A stretch of DNA of 61,595 nucleotides, taken from positions 1-61,595 of the forward strand of contig NZ_JAEPWM010000016.1 of assembly GCF_016654015.1 (NCBI RefSeq), written 5' to 3'. This document shows positions 24,336 through 33,455 of the stretch, piece after piece. The notes beneath the pieces were generated by a model. The model saw only the letters and a list, made by a program, of their open reading frames with translations, ran no database searches and was not told the origin of the DNA. The translations under genes were made by a program, and so were the position numbers. The number at the start of each line of letters is the position of its first letter. Position 1 is the first letter of the stretch. This DNA comes from Ramlibacter ginsenosidimutans. Lineage in GTDB: Bacteria > Pseudomonadota > Gammaproteobacteria > Burkholderiales > Burkholderiaceae_C.

Positions 24336-25678
24336 CCGTCCTGTGCGCGAGCTTCGTGATCCTGCTGGTGCTCGGCGTGCCGGTGGCGATCTCCATCGGC
24401 CTGAGCTGCCTGGCGACCTTCGCGGTGGAAGGCCTCCCCTTCGAGACCGCCATCCAGATGATGGTCTCGGGCATGAACGTGTTCTCGTTCCTGGCCATTC
24501 CCTTCTTCATCTTCTCGGGCGAGCTGATGCTGCACGGGGGGATCGCCGACAAGATCGTCGCCTTCGCCCGCAGCCTGGTGGGCCACTGGAAGGGCGGCCT
24601 GGGGCTGGCCAACGTCGTGGCCTCGACGCTGTTCGGCGGCGTGTCCGGCTCGCCGGTGGCGGACACCTCCGCCATGGGCGGCGTGATGATCCCCATCATG
24701 AAGCGCGAGGGCTACAGCGCGGGCTACGCGGTCAACGTGACCACCCACGCGTCGCTCTCCGGCGCGCTGATGCCCACCTCGCACAACATGATCATCTACG
24801 CCTTCGCGGCGCAGGGCGCGGCCGGCATGGTCGCGGGCCACACGGTCAAGGGCGTGTCGATCGGCGACCTGATGTTCGCCGGACTGATCCCCGTGTTCTG
24901 GATCATGGTGTGCATGCTGGTGGCCGCCTACTGGCAGGCCCGCAAGTACGGCTTCCCGCGCAGCGAGGACGGCCGCTCGATGGTCTCGGCCTTTCCCGGC
25001 TGGGGCGCGGTGCTGCGCACCTTCGTCGCTTCGGTGCCCGGCCTGGCGGTGGTTGCGATCATCCTCGTGTGCGTGATGAAGGGCGTGACCACGGCGACCG
25101 AAGCGGCGGCGATCGCCGTCACGTATTCGCTGCTGCTCACCGTCTTCATCTACCGCACGATGACGCGCGAGCGCCTGCTGAAGTCGCTGGCCAAGGCGAG
25201 CAAGACCACGGGCGTGATCCTGCTGCTGATCGGCGTGTCCAACATGCTGCGCTACCAGATGGCGTACCTGGAGATCCCGGACACGATCGAGCAGGCGCTG
25301 CTGGCCGCGACCCAGCATCCCTGGCTGATGCTGCTGTACATCAACATCATCCAGGTCGTGCTGGGCATCTTCCTGGACATGGCGGCCCACATCCTGATCA
25401 CGACGCCGCTGTTCCTGCCGCTGGCGATGCAGATGGGCGTGGGGCCGGTGCAGTTCGGCATGATGCTGCTGCTGAACTGCGCGCTGGGCCTGGTGCATCC
25501 GCCGGTGGGCAGCGTGCAGTTCGTGGGCTGCGCGATCGGCAAGATCTCCATCGGCGAAGCGACCAAGACGGCGTGGCCTTACTACCTGGCGATCTTCATC
25601 GCGATCAACCTGGTGACCTATGTGCCGGGATTCTCGACCTGGCTGCCGTCGCTGATCACGGGGCATCGCGTGTTGTGA
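24326..25678 (+). CDS. dctM: TRAP transporter large membrane subunit
   Basis: A 450-residue channel-forming subunit with about 12 helices. FIFSGELMLHGGIADKIVAFA, GGVSGSPVADTSAMGGVMIP and the C-terminal NCALGLVHPPVGSVQFVGCA are the DctM hallmarks. The ATG at 24326 overlaps dctQ by 10 bp, and upstream in-frame starts would lie inside dctQ. A rho-independent terminator follows 19 bases after the stop and closes the gntR/dctPQM unit. Confidence 0.9.
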   Translation: MALTVLCASFVILLVLGVPVAISIGLSCLATFAVEGLPFETAIQMMVSGMNVFSFLAIPFFIFSGELMLHGGIADKIVAFARSLVGHWKGGLGLANVVASTLFGGVSGSPVADTSAMGGVMIPIMKREGYSAGYAVNVTTHASLSGALMPTSHNMIIYAFAAQGAAGMVAGHTVKGVSIGDLMFAGLIPVFWIMVCMLVAAYWQARKYGFPRSEDGRSMVSAFPGWGAVLRTFVASVPGLAVVAIILVCVMKGVTTATEAAAIAVTYSLLLTVFIYRTMTRERLLKSLAKASKTTGVILLLIGVSNMLRYQMAYLEIPDTIEQALLAATQHPWLMLLYINIIQVVLGIFLDMAAHILITTPLFLPLAMQMGVGPVQFGMMLLLNCALGLVHPPVGSVQFVGCAIGKISIGEATKTAWPYYLAIFIAINLVTYVPGFSTWLPSLITGHRVL

Positions 25679-25696
25679 TGCGCTCTTGGGCGAAGG

Positions 25697-25726
25697 AAAA
25701 GGCGGGCTTTGTGCCCGCTTTTTTTT
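25697..25726 (+). terminator. Rho-independent terminator after dctM
   Basis: GCGGGC-TTTGT-GCCCGC forms a 6-bp GC-rich stem followed by eight T residues, 19 bases after the dctM stop codon. Confidence 0.88.
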
Positions 25727-25763
25727 GCTCCGGGGGGGCGCGAACTCTTTGCCTCTGCGGAGG

Positions 25764-26218
25764 GCGGGGGCGTCGCGGCAGGCGGCGTGCGGTGCAGGCC
25801 CGCTGGGCATCGGTCGGCGGCTGCGCGCGCCGACTCCCCTGGAAGCCGGTCCGGGCGGCGTCGCGCGGCACAACTCGCAGAGAGTTTGCCCGCGCGCGGT
25901 CAAACTCTCTGCTCGGACAAGTGCCGCGGTAGCATGAAACGTACGCGCGGTTCGATACGCTGCGCTCTCGTAACCGCGCTCCGCCGCCCGGACCGGCTTC
26001 CAGGCGAGGCCCCTGATGCGGGCCTGCACCGCACGCCGCCTGCCGCGACGATGAGCAGTGGGGCCCCTGCGCGGAAGACTCACGGGCCCCCTTGCTCGAC
26101 TCACGGGCCCCGTACTCGTAGGCTGGCGGTGAGCACCGCGAACCCCAGCGATCCAGCGTAGCGCAGCAAGCTGGGGTTCGCCTGCGGCTCACCACCAGCC
26201 TACGGTCTGCGCTTCACC
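25764..26218. repeat. Composite repeat element with nested inverted repeats, copy A
   Basis: A roughly 450-bp element, near-identical to 55078-55516. It has a perfect 32-bp outer inverted repeat (25771-25802 and 26019-26050), a perfect 23-bp inner one (25838-25860 and 25982-26004) and a central 12-bp hairpin (25878-25889 and 25900-25911). The REP-like hairpin at 26118-26203 forms its right end, and the match continues about 15 bases further. It fills the gap between dctM and the next Bug gene. No convincing gene lies within it. Confidence 0.85.
26118..26203. repeat. REP-like palindromic hairpin, copy 3
   Basis: Reverse orientation of the unit at 75-159, with arms GTAGGCTGGCGGTGAGC and GCTCACCACCAGCCTAC. 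It forms the right end of composite repeat copy A and lies 57 bases beyond the 3' end of the Bug gene. Confidence 0.85.
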
Positions 26219-26259
26219 AACGCAGGTCCCGTGCGTGTCCTCGTGACGAACGACGGGAT

Positions 26260-27228
26260 CTAATCCGCGCGAATGCCCGCCTGCGCGACGACTTCCGCCC
26301 AGCGCTTGCGCTCGCTCGCGAAGAAGCGGTCGTCCTCCGCGGGGCTCATGGTCACCACTTCCGCGCCCTGGCCGGCGAGACGTGCACGCACTTCCGGATT
26401 GCGGATCGCGCGCACGAACTCGGTGTTCAGCCGCTGCACGATCGCCTCCGGCGTGCCCTTGGGCGCCAGCACGCCTTGCCAGGTGCCGGTCTCGTAGCCG
26501 GGCACGCCTTGTTCCGCGATGGTGGGCGCGTCGCCGATCAGGGGCATGCGCTTGCCCTTCGAGACGCCGATCAGCTTCAGCTTGCCGCTCTGCACGTACG
26601 GCAGCGTGGCGAGCATCCCGTTCATCATCACCTGGCACTGGCCCGCGATCGTGTCCTGGATGGCCTGGCTGCCGCCCTTGTACGGCACGTACTGCCAGCG
26701 GGCGCCGGTGGCCTGCTGCAGCGCCACACCCGCAAGGTGGTTGGCGCCGCCCGTGCCGCTGTTGGCGAAGTTCAGCTCCTTCTGCTTGGAGAGCGCGACC
26801 AGTTCCTTCAGGTTGTTCGCCGGCACCGAGGGATGAACGACCAGCAGGTGCGGTGAGTAGGCCAGCATGGTGACGCCGCGCAGTTCCTTCGACGGGTCGA
26901 AGGACAGCTTCGTGTAGACCGAGGGCGAGATCGCCAGCGCGCCCACGTCGCACAGCAGCAGCGTGTAGCCGTCGGGCGCGGACTTCGCGACGAGGTCCGC
27001 GCCGAGGTTCCCGTTGGCGCCGGAGCGGTTGTCGACCAGCACCGTCTGCTTGAACGCATCGGCCAGCGAGTTGCTGATCATGCGCGCGATGATGTCCGAC
27101 GAGCCGCCGGGCGGGTAGGGCACGACGATCCGGATCGTCTTGTTCGGCCAGCCGGATTGCGCGAAGGAGGCGGGCGCCGCGATGGCGGCGGCGGTGGACA
27201 AAAGTGCCTGGCGGCGATTCAGTTTCAT
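26260..27228 (-). CDS. Bug-family substrate-binding protein, glucarate-linked
   Basis: A 322-residue periplasmic receptor. The signal peptide MKLNRRQALLSTAAAIAAPA is followed by NKTIRIVVPYPPGGSSDIIAR, the Bug signature, then NFANSGTGGANHLAGV and VPYKGGSQAIQDTIAGQ. GGAG 8 nt upstream supports the ATG at 27228. It lies downstream of gudD on the same strand, with a hairpin/T-tract terminator in between. Its ligand may be glucarate or a related diacid, by context only. TctA/TctB partners are absent. Confidence 0.87.
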   Translation of the reverse strand: MKLNRRQALLSTAAAIAAPASFAQSGWPNKTIRIVVPYPPGGSSDIIARMISNSLADAFKQTVLVDNRSGANGNLGADLVAKSAPDGYTLLLCDVGALAISPSVYTKLSFDPSKELRGVTMLAYSPHLLVVHPSVPANNLKELVALSKQKELNFANSGTGGANHLAGVALQQATGARWQYVPYKGGSQAIQDTIAGQCQVMMNGMLATLPYVQSGKLKLIGVSKGKRMPLIGDAPTIAEQGVPGYETGTWQGVLAPKGTPEAIVQRLNTEFVRAIRNPEVRARLAGQGAEVVTMSPAEDDRFFASERKRWAEVVAQAGIRAD

Positions 27229-27244
27229 GGTGGGGCTCCAATGC

Positions 27245-27271
27245 AAAAAAGAGAAGCGCCGCATGCGGCGC
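27245..27271 (-). terminator. Terminator or attenuator between gudD and the Bug gene
   Basis: On the minus strand, the perfect 16-bp palindrome GCGCCGCATGCGGCGC (27256-27271) is followed by TTCTCTTTTTT. It ends 17 bases before the Bug ATG, close to that gene's ribosome-binding site. It may therefore work as an attenuator rather than a plain end. Confidence 0.75.
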
Positions 27272-27311
27272 GTTGTGATCAGGCCTGGGTATAGGCCGTG
27301 TTGACCACTTG

Positions 27312-27397
27312 CGCCTTCCCCCTCTGCGGGAAGGCGGGGATGGGGGCGCTCGGCACGGGGAGCGCCCCCACCCCAACCCTCCCCCAGAGGGGGAGGG
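27312..27397. repeat. CCCTCCC/GGGAGGG-type intergenic hairpin cluster
   Basis: Three successive hairpins are present. CGCCTTCCC pairs with GGGAAGGCG (27312-27336), GGGGGCGCT with AGCGCCCCC (27342-27369), and CCCTCCCCC with GGGGGAGGG (27377-27397). The unit lies just after the gudD stop. A relative lies inside the coding sequence at 41101-41148. Confidence 0.8.
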
Positions 27398-27409
27398 AGA
27401 AACTCCACC

Positions 27410-28735
27410 TCACCGCACCAGGCATGGCCTCTTCGGATCGAACTTCCATCCCGGCACCAGGAACTGCATCGCGATCGCGTCGTCGCGCGCGCCGAGTCCG
27501 TGTTGCTGGTACAGCTGGTTCGCCTTCGCGAGCTCGCCTTCGTCGATCTCGATGCCCAGGCCCGGCTTTTTCGGCACCTGCACGTATCCGCCTTGGATCT
27601 TCAGCGGCTCCTTCGTCAGGCGCTGGCCGTCCTGCCAGATCCAGTGCGTGTCGATCGCCGTCACCTTGCCGGGGGCGGCCGCGCCCACGTGCGTGAACAT
27701 GGCAAGCGAGATGTCGAAATGGTTGTTCGAGTGCGAGCCCCAGGTGAGGCCCCAGTCGCGGCAGGTCTGCGCGACGCGCACCGAGCCTGCCATCGTCCAG
27801 AAGTGCGGATCCGCGAGCGGAATGTCGACGGACTGCAGTGCCAGCGAGTGCGCCAGCTGGCGCCAGTCGGTGGCCACCATGTTGGTCGCGGTGGGCAGGC
27901 CGGTGGCGCGACGGAACTCCGCCATCACCTCGCGGCCGGAGAAGCCTTCCTCGGCGCCGCACGGGTCCTCGGCATAGGCGACCACACCCTGCATCTTCTT
28001 GCCGAGCCGGATCGCGTCTTTCAGCAGCCAGCCGCCGTTGGGGTCCAGCGTCACGCGCGCCTGCGGGAAGCGCTCGTGCAGCGCCGTCACCGCTTCGACT
28101 TCCGCGTCGCCGCTCAGCACGCCGCCTTTGAGCTTGAAGTCCTGGAAGCCGTAGCGCTTCTGCGCCGCTTCGGCGAGGCGCACGATGGCTTCGGGCGTCA
28201 TCGCTTCCTCGTGCCGCAGGCGGAACCAGTCGTCCTGCGCATCCGGTTCGGATGCGTAGGGCAGGTTGGTCTTCTTGCGGTCGCCGACGTAGAACAGGTA
28301 GCCGAGCATCTGCACGGCCTCGCGCTGCTGGCCTTCGCCGAGCAGGGCCGCGACCGGCACGCCGAGGTGCTGGCCTTGCAAGTCCAGCAGCGCCGATTCC
28401 ACGGCGGTCACCGCGTGGATGGTCGTGCGCAGGTCGAAGGTCTGGTTGCCGCGGCCGCCCGCATCGCGGTCCGCGAACTTCGTGCGCATCGCGTTGAGGA
28501 TGGCCTGCAGGTTGCCGACGGTCTGCCCTTCGACCAGGGGACGCGCGTCTTCCAGCGTCTGGCGGATCTTCTCGCCGCCCGGCACTTCACCGAGCCCCGT
28601 GTGGCCGGCGTTGTCCGTGACGATGACGATGTTGCGTGTGAAGAAGGGCGCATGCGCGCCCGAGAGGTTCAGCAGCATGTCGTCCCGGCCGGCGACCGGG
28701 ACCACGCGCATGCTCTTGACGACGGGTGAAGACAT
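27410..28735 (-). CDS. gudD: Glucarate dehydratase
   Basis: A 441-residue enolase-superfamily enzyme. The catalytic Lys pair is K201-x-K203 (DFKLKGG). Metal ligands include D231 (TLDPNGG) and E256 (AEDP), and the SHSNNHFDISLAMFTH segment carries the catalytic histidine. The tail PGWKFDPKRPCLVR is typical of GudD. It dehydrates D-glucarate to 5-dehydro-4-deoxy-D-glucarate, the same product as GarD. Its start overlaps the upstream Bug stop by 1 nt (TGATG), so receptor and enzyme are co-translated. Confidence 0.92.
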   Translation of the reverse strand: MSSPVVKSMRVVPVAGRDDMLLNLSGAHAPFFTRNIVIVTDNAGHTGLGEVPGGEKIRQTLEDARPLVEGQTVGNLQAILNAMRTKFADRDAGGRGNQTFDLRTTIHAVTAVESALLDLQGQHLGVPVAALLGEGQQREAVQMLGYLFYVGDRKKTNLPYASEPDAQDDWFRLRHEEAMTPEAIVRLAEAAQKRYGFQDFKLKGGVLSGDAEVEAVTALHERFPQARVTLDPNGGWLLKDAIRLGKKMQGVVAYAEDPCGAEEGFSGREVMAEFRRATGLPTATNMVATDWRQLAHSLALQSVDIPLADPHFWTMAGSVRVAQTCRDWGLTWGSHSNNHFDISLAMFTHVGAAAPGKVTAIDTHWIWQDGQRLTKEPLKIQGGYVQVPKKPGLGIEIDEGELAKANQLYQQHGLGARDDAIAMQFLVPGWKFDPKRPCLVR

Positions 28736-29703
28736 CAGTCCGCCGAGATGTGGCGCGCCTCGATCAGCGCCTTCCAGCGGGCGTACTCCGTCGCCTGGAA
28801 CTTTGCGAAGTGTTCCGGCGTGTCACCCACGATCTCGAAGCCCTGGGACAGCAGGTTCGCCTTCACGGCGGGGTCGTTCAGTGCGGCGACCATCGCGTCA
28901 CGCAGTTCGGTGCGGATGGCCAGCGGCGTGCCCTTGGGCGCCGCGACGGCTTGCCACGACTGCACCTCGGCACCCTTGACGCCCTGCTCCTGCAGCGTGG
29001 GCACGTCCGGCAGCAGCGGCGAGCGCTTCTCGGAGGAGATCGCCAGGGCGCGCACCTTGCCCGCCTTGATGTGGCCGATGATGCTGTTGATGTTCACGAA
29101 GGCCGCATTCACCTGGCCGCCCAGCAGGTCGGTGATGGCGGGGCCGCCGCCCTTGTAGGGCACGTGAAGGCCTTGCGTGCCGGTCTGCTGCCACAGCAGT
29201 TCGGCGGAGAGGTGGTCGGAGGAGCCGACGCCGGAGGAGGCGAAGCTCAGCTTGCCCGGGTGCGCCTTCAAGTCCTTCAGCAGGTCCGCGACGCTGTGGT
29301 CCGGCGAGTTGTTCGGCACCACGAGCACGTTGGGGGCCTGCACCAGCACGGTGATGGGATCGAAGTCCTTCAGCGCGTCGTACTGCACGGTCTTGAGCAG
29401 GTGCGGCGCGATCACGAACGGGCCCAGGGAGGACACGAACAGCGTGTAGCCGTCCGCGGGCGCGCGCTTCACGTACGCGGCGCCGATCGTGCCGGTGGCG
29501 CCGGCGCGGTTGTCGATGATGAAGGTCTGGCCGAACTTCTCCCCCAGCTTCTGGGCCATCACGCGCGCGATGGCGTCGGTCGATCCGCCGGGCGGGAAGG
29601 GCACGACCATCGTGACGGTCTTGTCCGGATAGCCGGCGCCGAAGGCGCTCACGGTAGCGGCCATGGCCAGCGCCAGGCCCATCAGGGTGTTCTTCATCTT
29701 CAC
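28735..29703 (-). CDS. Bug-family substrate-binding protein
   Basis: A periplasmic receptor of about 322 residues. The signal peptide (KNTLMGLALAMAATVSAFGA) precedes YPDKTVTMVVPFPPGGSTDAIAR. SFASSGVGSSDHLSAELL and VPYKGGGPAITDLLGGQVN are typical Bug segments. AAGGAG lies 9 nt before a GTG at 29703. The in-frame ATG at 29712 touches that Shine-Dalgarno sequence and is unlikely, while an ATG at 29697 is the other option. It is placed between kdgD and gudD, so glucarate or galactarate is the expected ligand. No TctAB partner is present. Confidence 0.87.
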   Translation of the reverse strand: MKMKNTLMGLALAMAATVSAFGAGYPDKTVTMVVPFPPGGSTDAIARVMAQKLGEKFGQTFIIDNRAGATGTIGAAYVKRAPADGYTLFVSSLGPFVIAPHLLKTVQYDALKDFDPITVLVQAPNVLVVPNNSPDHSVADLLKDLKAHPGKLSFASSGVGSSDHLSAELLWQQTGTQGLHVPYKGGGPAITDLLGGQVNAAFVNINSIIGHIKAGKVRALAISSEKRSPLLPDVPTLQEQGVKGAEVQSWQAVAAPKGTPLAIRTELRDAMVAALNDPAVKANLLSQGFEIVGDTPEHFAKFQATEYARWKALIEARHISAD

Positions 29704-29730
29704 GGCAGACATCTCCTTTGTTGTGCGGTC

Positions 29731-30642
29731 TTACTGCGGGCCGAGCTTGCGAATCAGGGCGGCGAGTTCTTCCACTTCCTGCGGCTTCAGGTCCGTCAGG
29801 GGCGGGCGCACCGGGCCGGCGGACTTGCCGACGAGGGTGGCGCCGGCCTTGACGATGGACACGGCATACCCTTCGCCCCGGTTGCGGATGGCGAGATAGG
29901 GCAGGAAGAACTCGTCGATCAGGCGGTTGGTGGTGGCCATGTCGCCGGCCCAGTACGCGTTGTAGAACTCCATGGCCGTCTTCGGGATGAAGTTGAAGAT
30001 GGCCGAGGAGTAAGTGGGCACGCCCAGCGCCTTGTACGCATTGGCATAGACCTCGTGCGTCGGCATGCCGCCGATGTAGACGAGGCGGTCGCCGAGCTTG
30101 CGGCGGATGGACACGACGCGCTCGATGTCGCCCGTGCCGTCCTTGAAGCCGATGAGGTTGGGGCAGCGGTCGGCGATCTTCGCGACCGATTCGGCCGTGA
30201 GGCGCGTGGCGCCGCGGTTGTAGACGATTACGCCGATCTTCACGCTCTTGCACACGGCCTCGACGTGCGCGACCAGGCCATCCTGCGTCGCTTCGGTGAG
30301 GTAGTGCGGCAGCAGCAGCACGCCCGCGGCGCCGTTGCGTTCGGCTTCCTGCGCGTACTTGATGGCCAGGGTGGTGCCGCCGCCGGCGCCGCCCACGATG
30401 GGCACGCTGCCCTTGCAGGTGTCGGCCGCGACCTTGATGACCTGAGCGTACTCCTGCGGCTCCAGCGAGAAGAACTCGCCCGTGCCGCCGGCCGCGAACA
30501 GCACCGTGGCGCCGTACGGCATCAGCCATTCGAGGCGGCCCGCGTAGCCCTTCGGCTCGAAGCGAAGCTCCTTGTCGAAGTCGGTCAGGGGGAAGGACAG
30601 CAGGCCGGAGGAGAGGGCCTTCTTCAATTCGTTGGGCGTCAT
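29731..30642 (-). CDS. kdgD: 5-dehydro-4-deoxyglucarate dehydratase
   Basis: A 303-residue member of the DHDPS/NAL aldolase superfamily. The Schiff-base lysine is K167 (LIGFKDGTGD), with Y141 in VIVYNRG and the GGTGEF motif at 52-57. Length and motifs match KdgD, which decarboxylates and dehydrates 5-dehydro-4-deoxy-D-glucarate to 2-oxoglutarate semialdehyde. This is the step after GarD and GudD. The enzyme for the next step is not in the window. The promoter region at 30643-30746 carries a candidate GntR site. Confidence 0.92.
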   Translation of the reverse strand: MTPNELKKALSSGLLSFPLTDFDKELRFEPKGYAGRLEWLMPYGATVLFAAGGTGEFFSLEPQEYAQVIKVAADTCKGSVPIVGGAGGGTTLAIKYAQEAERNGAAGVLLLPHYLTEATQDGLVAHVEAVCKSVKIGVIVYNRGATRLTAESVAKIADRCPNLIGFKDGTGDIERVVSIRRKLGDRLVYIGGMPTHEVYANAYKALGVPTYSSAIFNFIPKTAMEFYNAYWAGDMATTNRLIDEFFLPYLAIRNRGEGYAVSIVKAGATLVGKSAGPVRPPLTDLKPQEVEELAALIRKLGPQ

Positions 30643-30665
30643 GGTGCTTCAGGTAAACAGGTAAG

Positions 30666-30677
30666 ACATCGTACAAC
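30666..30677. promoter_or_regulatory. Candidate GntR operator before kdgD
   Basis: Read on the minus strand this is GTTGTACGATGT. It shares TTGTACGA with the perfect palindrome TTGTACGACAA at 31521-31531. It lies 24 bases upstream of the kdgD ATG. A wider ATCGT...ACGAT inverted repeat spans 30668-30688. Confidence 0.4.
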
Positions 30678-30746
30678 TATCGGACGATCCTGCCAAGGGG
30701 CCGGACCCCGACACGCGGGCGGCACCGGCTGCCGCCGCACAGTTCG

Positions 30747-31466
30747 CTAGCGGCTTTCGGCGAGGCGCCGGCGGCGTTCGCGCGAGTTCGCGAGGTGCGT
30801 GCGCATGGCGGCGCGTGCGCCCTCGGGGTCCTGCCGCGCGATCGCGTCCACGATGCTTTCGTGTTCGGCGTTCACCCGCCGCAGGTAGGCCTGCCGCTCG
30901 GGAGTGAGCGGGCCGGGCGGTTCCAGGCGCGCGCGCGGGATCATCATCCCGCCGAGCGTGGCCATCAGGTCGGCGAAGTGATGGTTCTGCGTGGCCCGCG
31001 CGATCTCGAGGTGGAACTGGAAGTCCGCGCCGACGGCGTCGCGGCCTTCTTCCAGCGCGGACGTGAAGGTGCGCAGCGCCTTGCGCAGGGTCTCCACGTT
31101 GGCAGGCGTCCTGCGCATCGCCGCCAGCGCCGCGCTCTCGGTCTCCACCGCGATGCGCAGTTCGAGCACCGCGATGACATCCTGCAGCGTGCCGAGCTGC
31201 TCGGGCGAAATGCGGAAGGTGGAAGGGTCACCCAGGCCGACGACGAAGGTGCCGACGCCATGCCGCGTCGCCACCAGGCCGGCGGCCTGCAGGCGCGAGA
31301 TCGCTTCGCGCACGACCGTGCGGCTGACGCCGAACTCCTCCATGATCGCGGCTTCGGTGGGGAGCTTCTCGCCGGGGGCGAGCGAGCCGTCGCGGATGCG
31401 CCCGCCCAGCGCGTCGACCACGTCGTGCGCGAGGCTGCGGGGGCGGCGGCGAACCAGCTCGGTCAT
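30747..31466 (-). CDS. FadR/GntR-family regulator of the uronate/glucarate genes
   Basis: A 239-residue regulator. The GntR winged helix (LPTEAAIMEEFGVSRTVVREAISRL...GVGTFVVG) precedes an FCD domain (about 90-225; VGADFQFHLEIARATQNHHFADL). It is divergent from udh, with a perfect TTGTACGACAA palindrome between them, and lies upstream of kdgD on the same strand. It most likely represses both arms. The start at 31466 (MTELVRRRP) places the DNA-binding domain at the N-terminus. Confidence 0.87.
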   Translation of the reverse strand: MTELVRRRPRSLAHDVVDALGGRIRDGSLAPGEKLPTEAAIMEEFGVSRTVVREAISRLQAAGLVATRHGVGTFVVGLGDPSTFRISPEQLGTLQDVIAVLELRIAVETESAALAAMRRTPANVETLRKALRTFTSALEEGRDAVGADFQFHLEIARATQNHHFADLMATLGGMMIPRARLEPPGPLTPERQAYLRRVNAEHESIVDAIARQDPEGARAAMRTHLANSRERRRRLAESR

Positions 31467-31520
31467 GGGGTAAACCCTTTCGTGGCCATCTTGACAGTGC
31501 AGGGGCGATGCTGGACGATC

Positions 31521-31531
31521 TTGTACGACAA
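31521..31531. promoter_or_regulatory. Candidate GntR operator between gntR and udh
   Basis: TTGTACGACAA is a perfect palindrome fitting the TNGTNNNACNA FadR-family consensus. It lies 55 bases before the gntR ATG and 66 bases before the udh ATG. Confidence 0.55.
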
Positions 31532-31596
31532 CTGACGACAGATGACAACCTGGGTGTACCCGCACTGTAGCAGTTGCGGTACGCCTCCCCACACCA

Positions 31597-32418
31597 ATGA
31601 CCCTCTCCCACACTTCCACGCTTTCCCTCGGCCGCCTCCTCCTCACCGGCGCCGCCGGCGGGCTGGGGAAGGTGCTGCGCCCGCGCCTGCGCGCCCGGAC
31701 CACCTTGCTGCGCCTGAGCGACGTCGCCGCCATGGACCCGGCCGGCCCCGGCGAGGAGGTGCAGCAGGCTGCGCTCGAGGACCGCGCGGCAGTCCACCGG
31801 CTGCTGGAGGGCATGGATGCGGTCGTGCACCTCGGCGGCATCTCCACCGAGCAGCCCTTCGATGCGATAGTTCCGGCCAACATCGTCGGTACCTACAACC
31901 TCTACGAGGCCGCGCGCAAGCACGGCGTGCGGCGTGTCGTCTTCGCGAGCTCCAACCACGTGACCGGCTACTACCGCCAGGACGAAGTGATCTCCCCGGA
32001 CATGCCCATGCGGCCCGACGGCTACTACGGCATCTCCAAGGCCTTCGGCGAGAGCCTCTCGCGCTTCTACTACGACCGCTACGGCATCGAGACCGTGTGC
32101 GTGCGCATCGGCTCGTCCTTCCCCGAGCCGCGCGACCGCCGCATGCTGGCGACCTGGCTCAGCTACGACGACCTCGAGCGCGTGGTGGTCGCGAGCCTCA
32201 CCACGCCCAAGGCCGGACACAGCGTCATCTACGGCGTCTCGGACAACACGCCCGGCTGGTGGGACAACACCTCGGCCCGCCACATCGGCTACCGGCCGCA
32301 GGACAGCTCCGAGCCGTTCCGCGCCTCGCGCGAGGCCGCGCAGCCGCAAGTGGATCCCGAAGATCCCGCCGTCATGTACCAGGCCGGCGGCTTCGTCCGC
32401 ATGGGCCCGTTCGAGTGA
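31597..32418 (+). CDS. udh: Uronate dehydrogenase (SDR family)
   Basis: A 273-residue extended short-chain dehydrogenase. The NAD-binding motif LTGAAGGLG (16-24), HLGGIS (79-84), the serine in ASSNH and the catalytic pair Y144/K148 (YYGISK) are present. The length and GYYRQDE...PDMPMRPDGYYG features match bacterial uronate dehydrogenases. These oxidise D-galacturonate or D-glucuronate to the aldarolactone. It is followed by an SMP-30 lactonase 5 nt downstream, the expected next enzyme. Confidence 0.88.
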   Translation: MTLSHTSTLSLGRLLLTGAAGGLGKVLRPRLRARTTLLRLSDVAAMDPAGPGEEVQQAALEDRAAVHRLLEGMDAVVHLGGISTEQPFDAIVPANIVGTYNLYEAARKHGVRRVVFASSNHVTGYYRQDEVISPDMPMRPDGYYGISKAFGESLSRFYYDRYGIETVCVRIGSSFPEPRDRRMLATWLSYDDLERVVVASLTTPKAGHSVIYGVSDNTPGWWDNTSARHIGYRPQDSSEPFRASREAAQPQVDPEDPAVMYQAGGFVRMGPFE

Positions 32419-32423
32419 CGGCC

Positions 32424-33386
<963 letters not shown>

Positions 33387-33455
33387 CGCGTGCGCTTCAG
33401 GGCGCCGTCAGCAGCGCCCGGTAGAGTGCGGGCACCCGGCCGGGAGACGGGCAGC

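Noticed and set aside
25934..26161. Open frame starting MKRTRGSIR in the composite repeat, also at 55251
   Set aside because: Differences between the two copies change residues and are not concentrated at third positions, so it is unlikely to be coding.
31542..32423. 882-base 5' extension of the lactonase frame
   Set aside because: It overlaps the whole of udh in another frame. The udh frame has clear dehydrogenase motifs.
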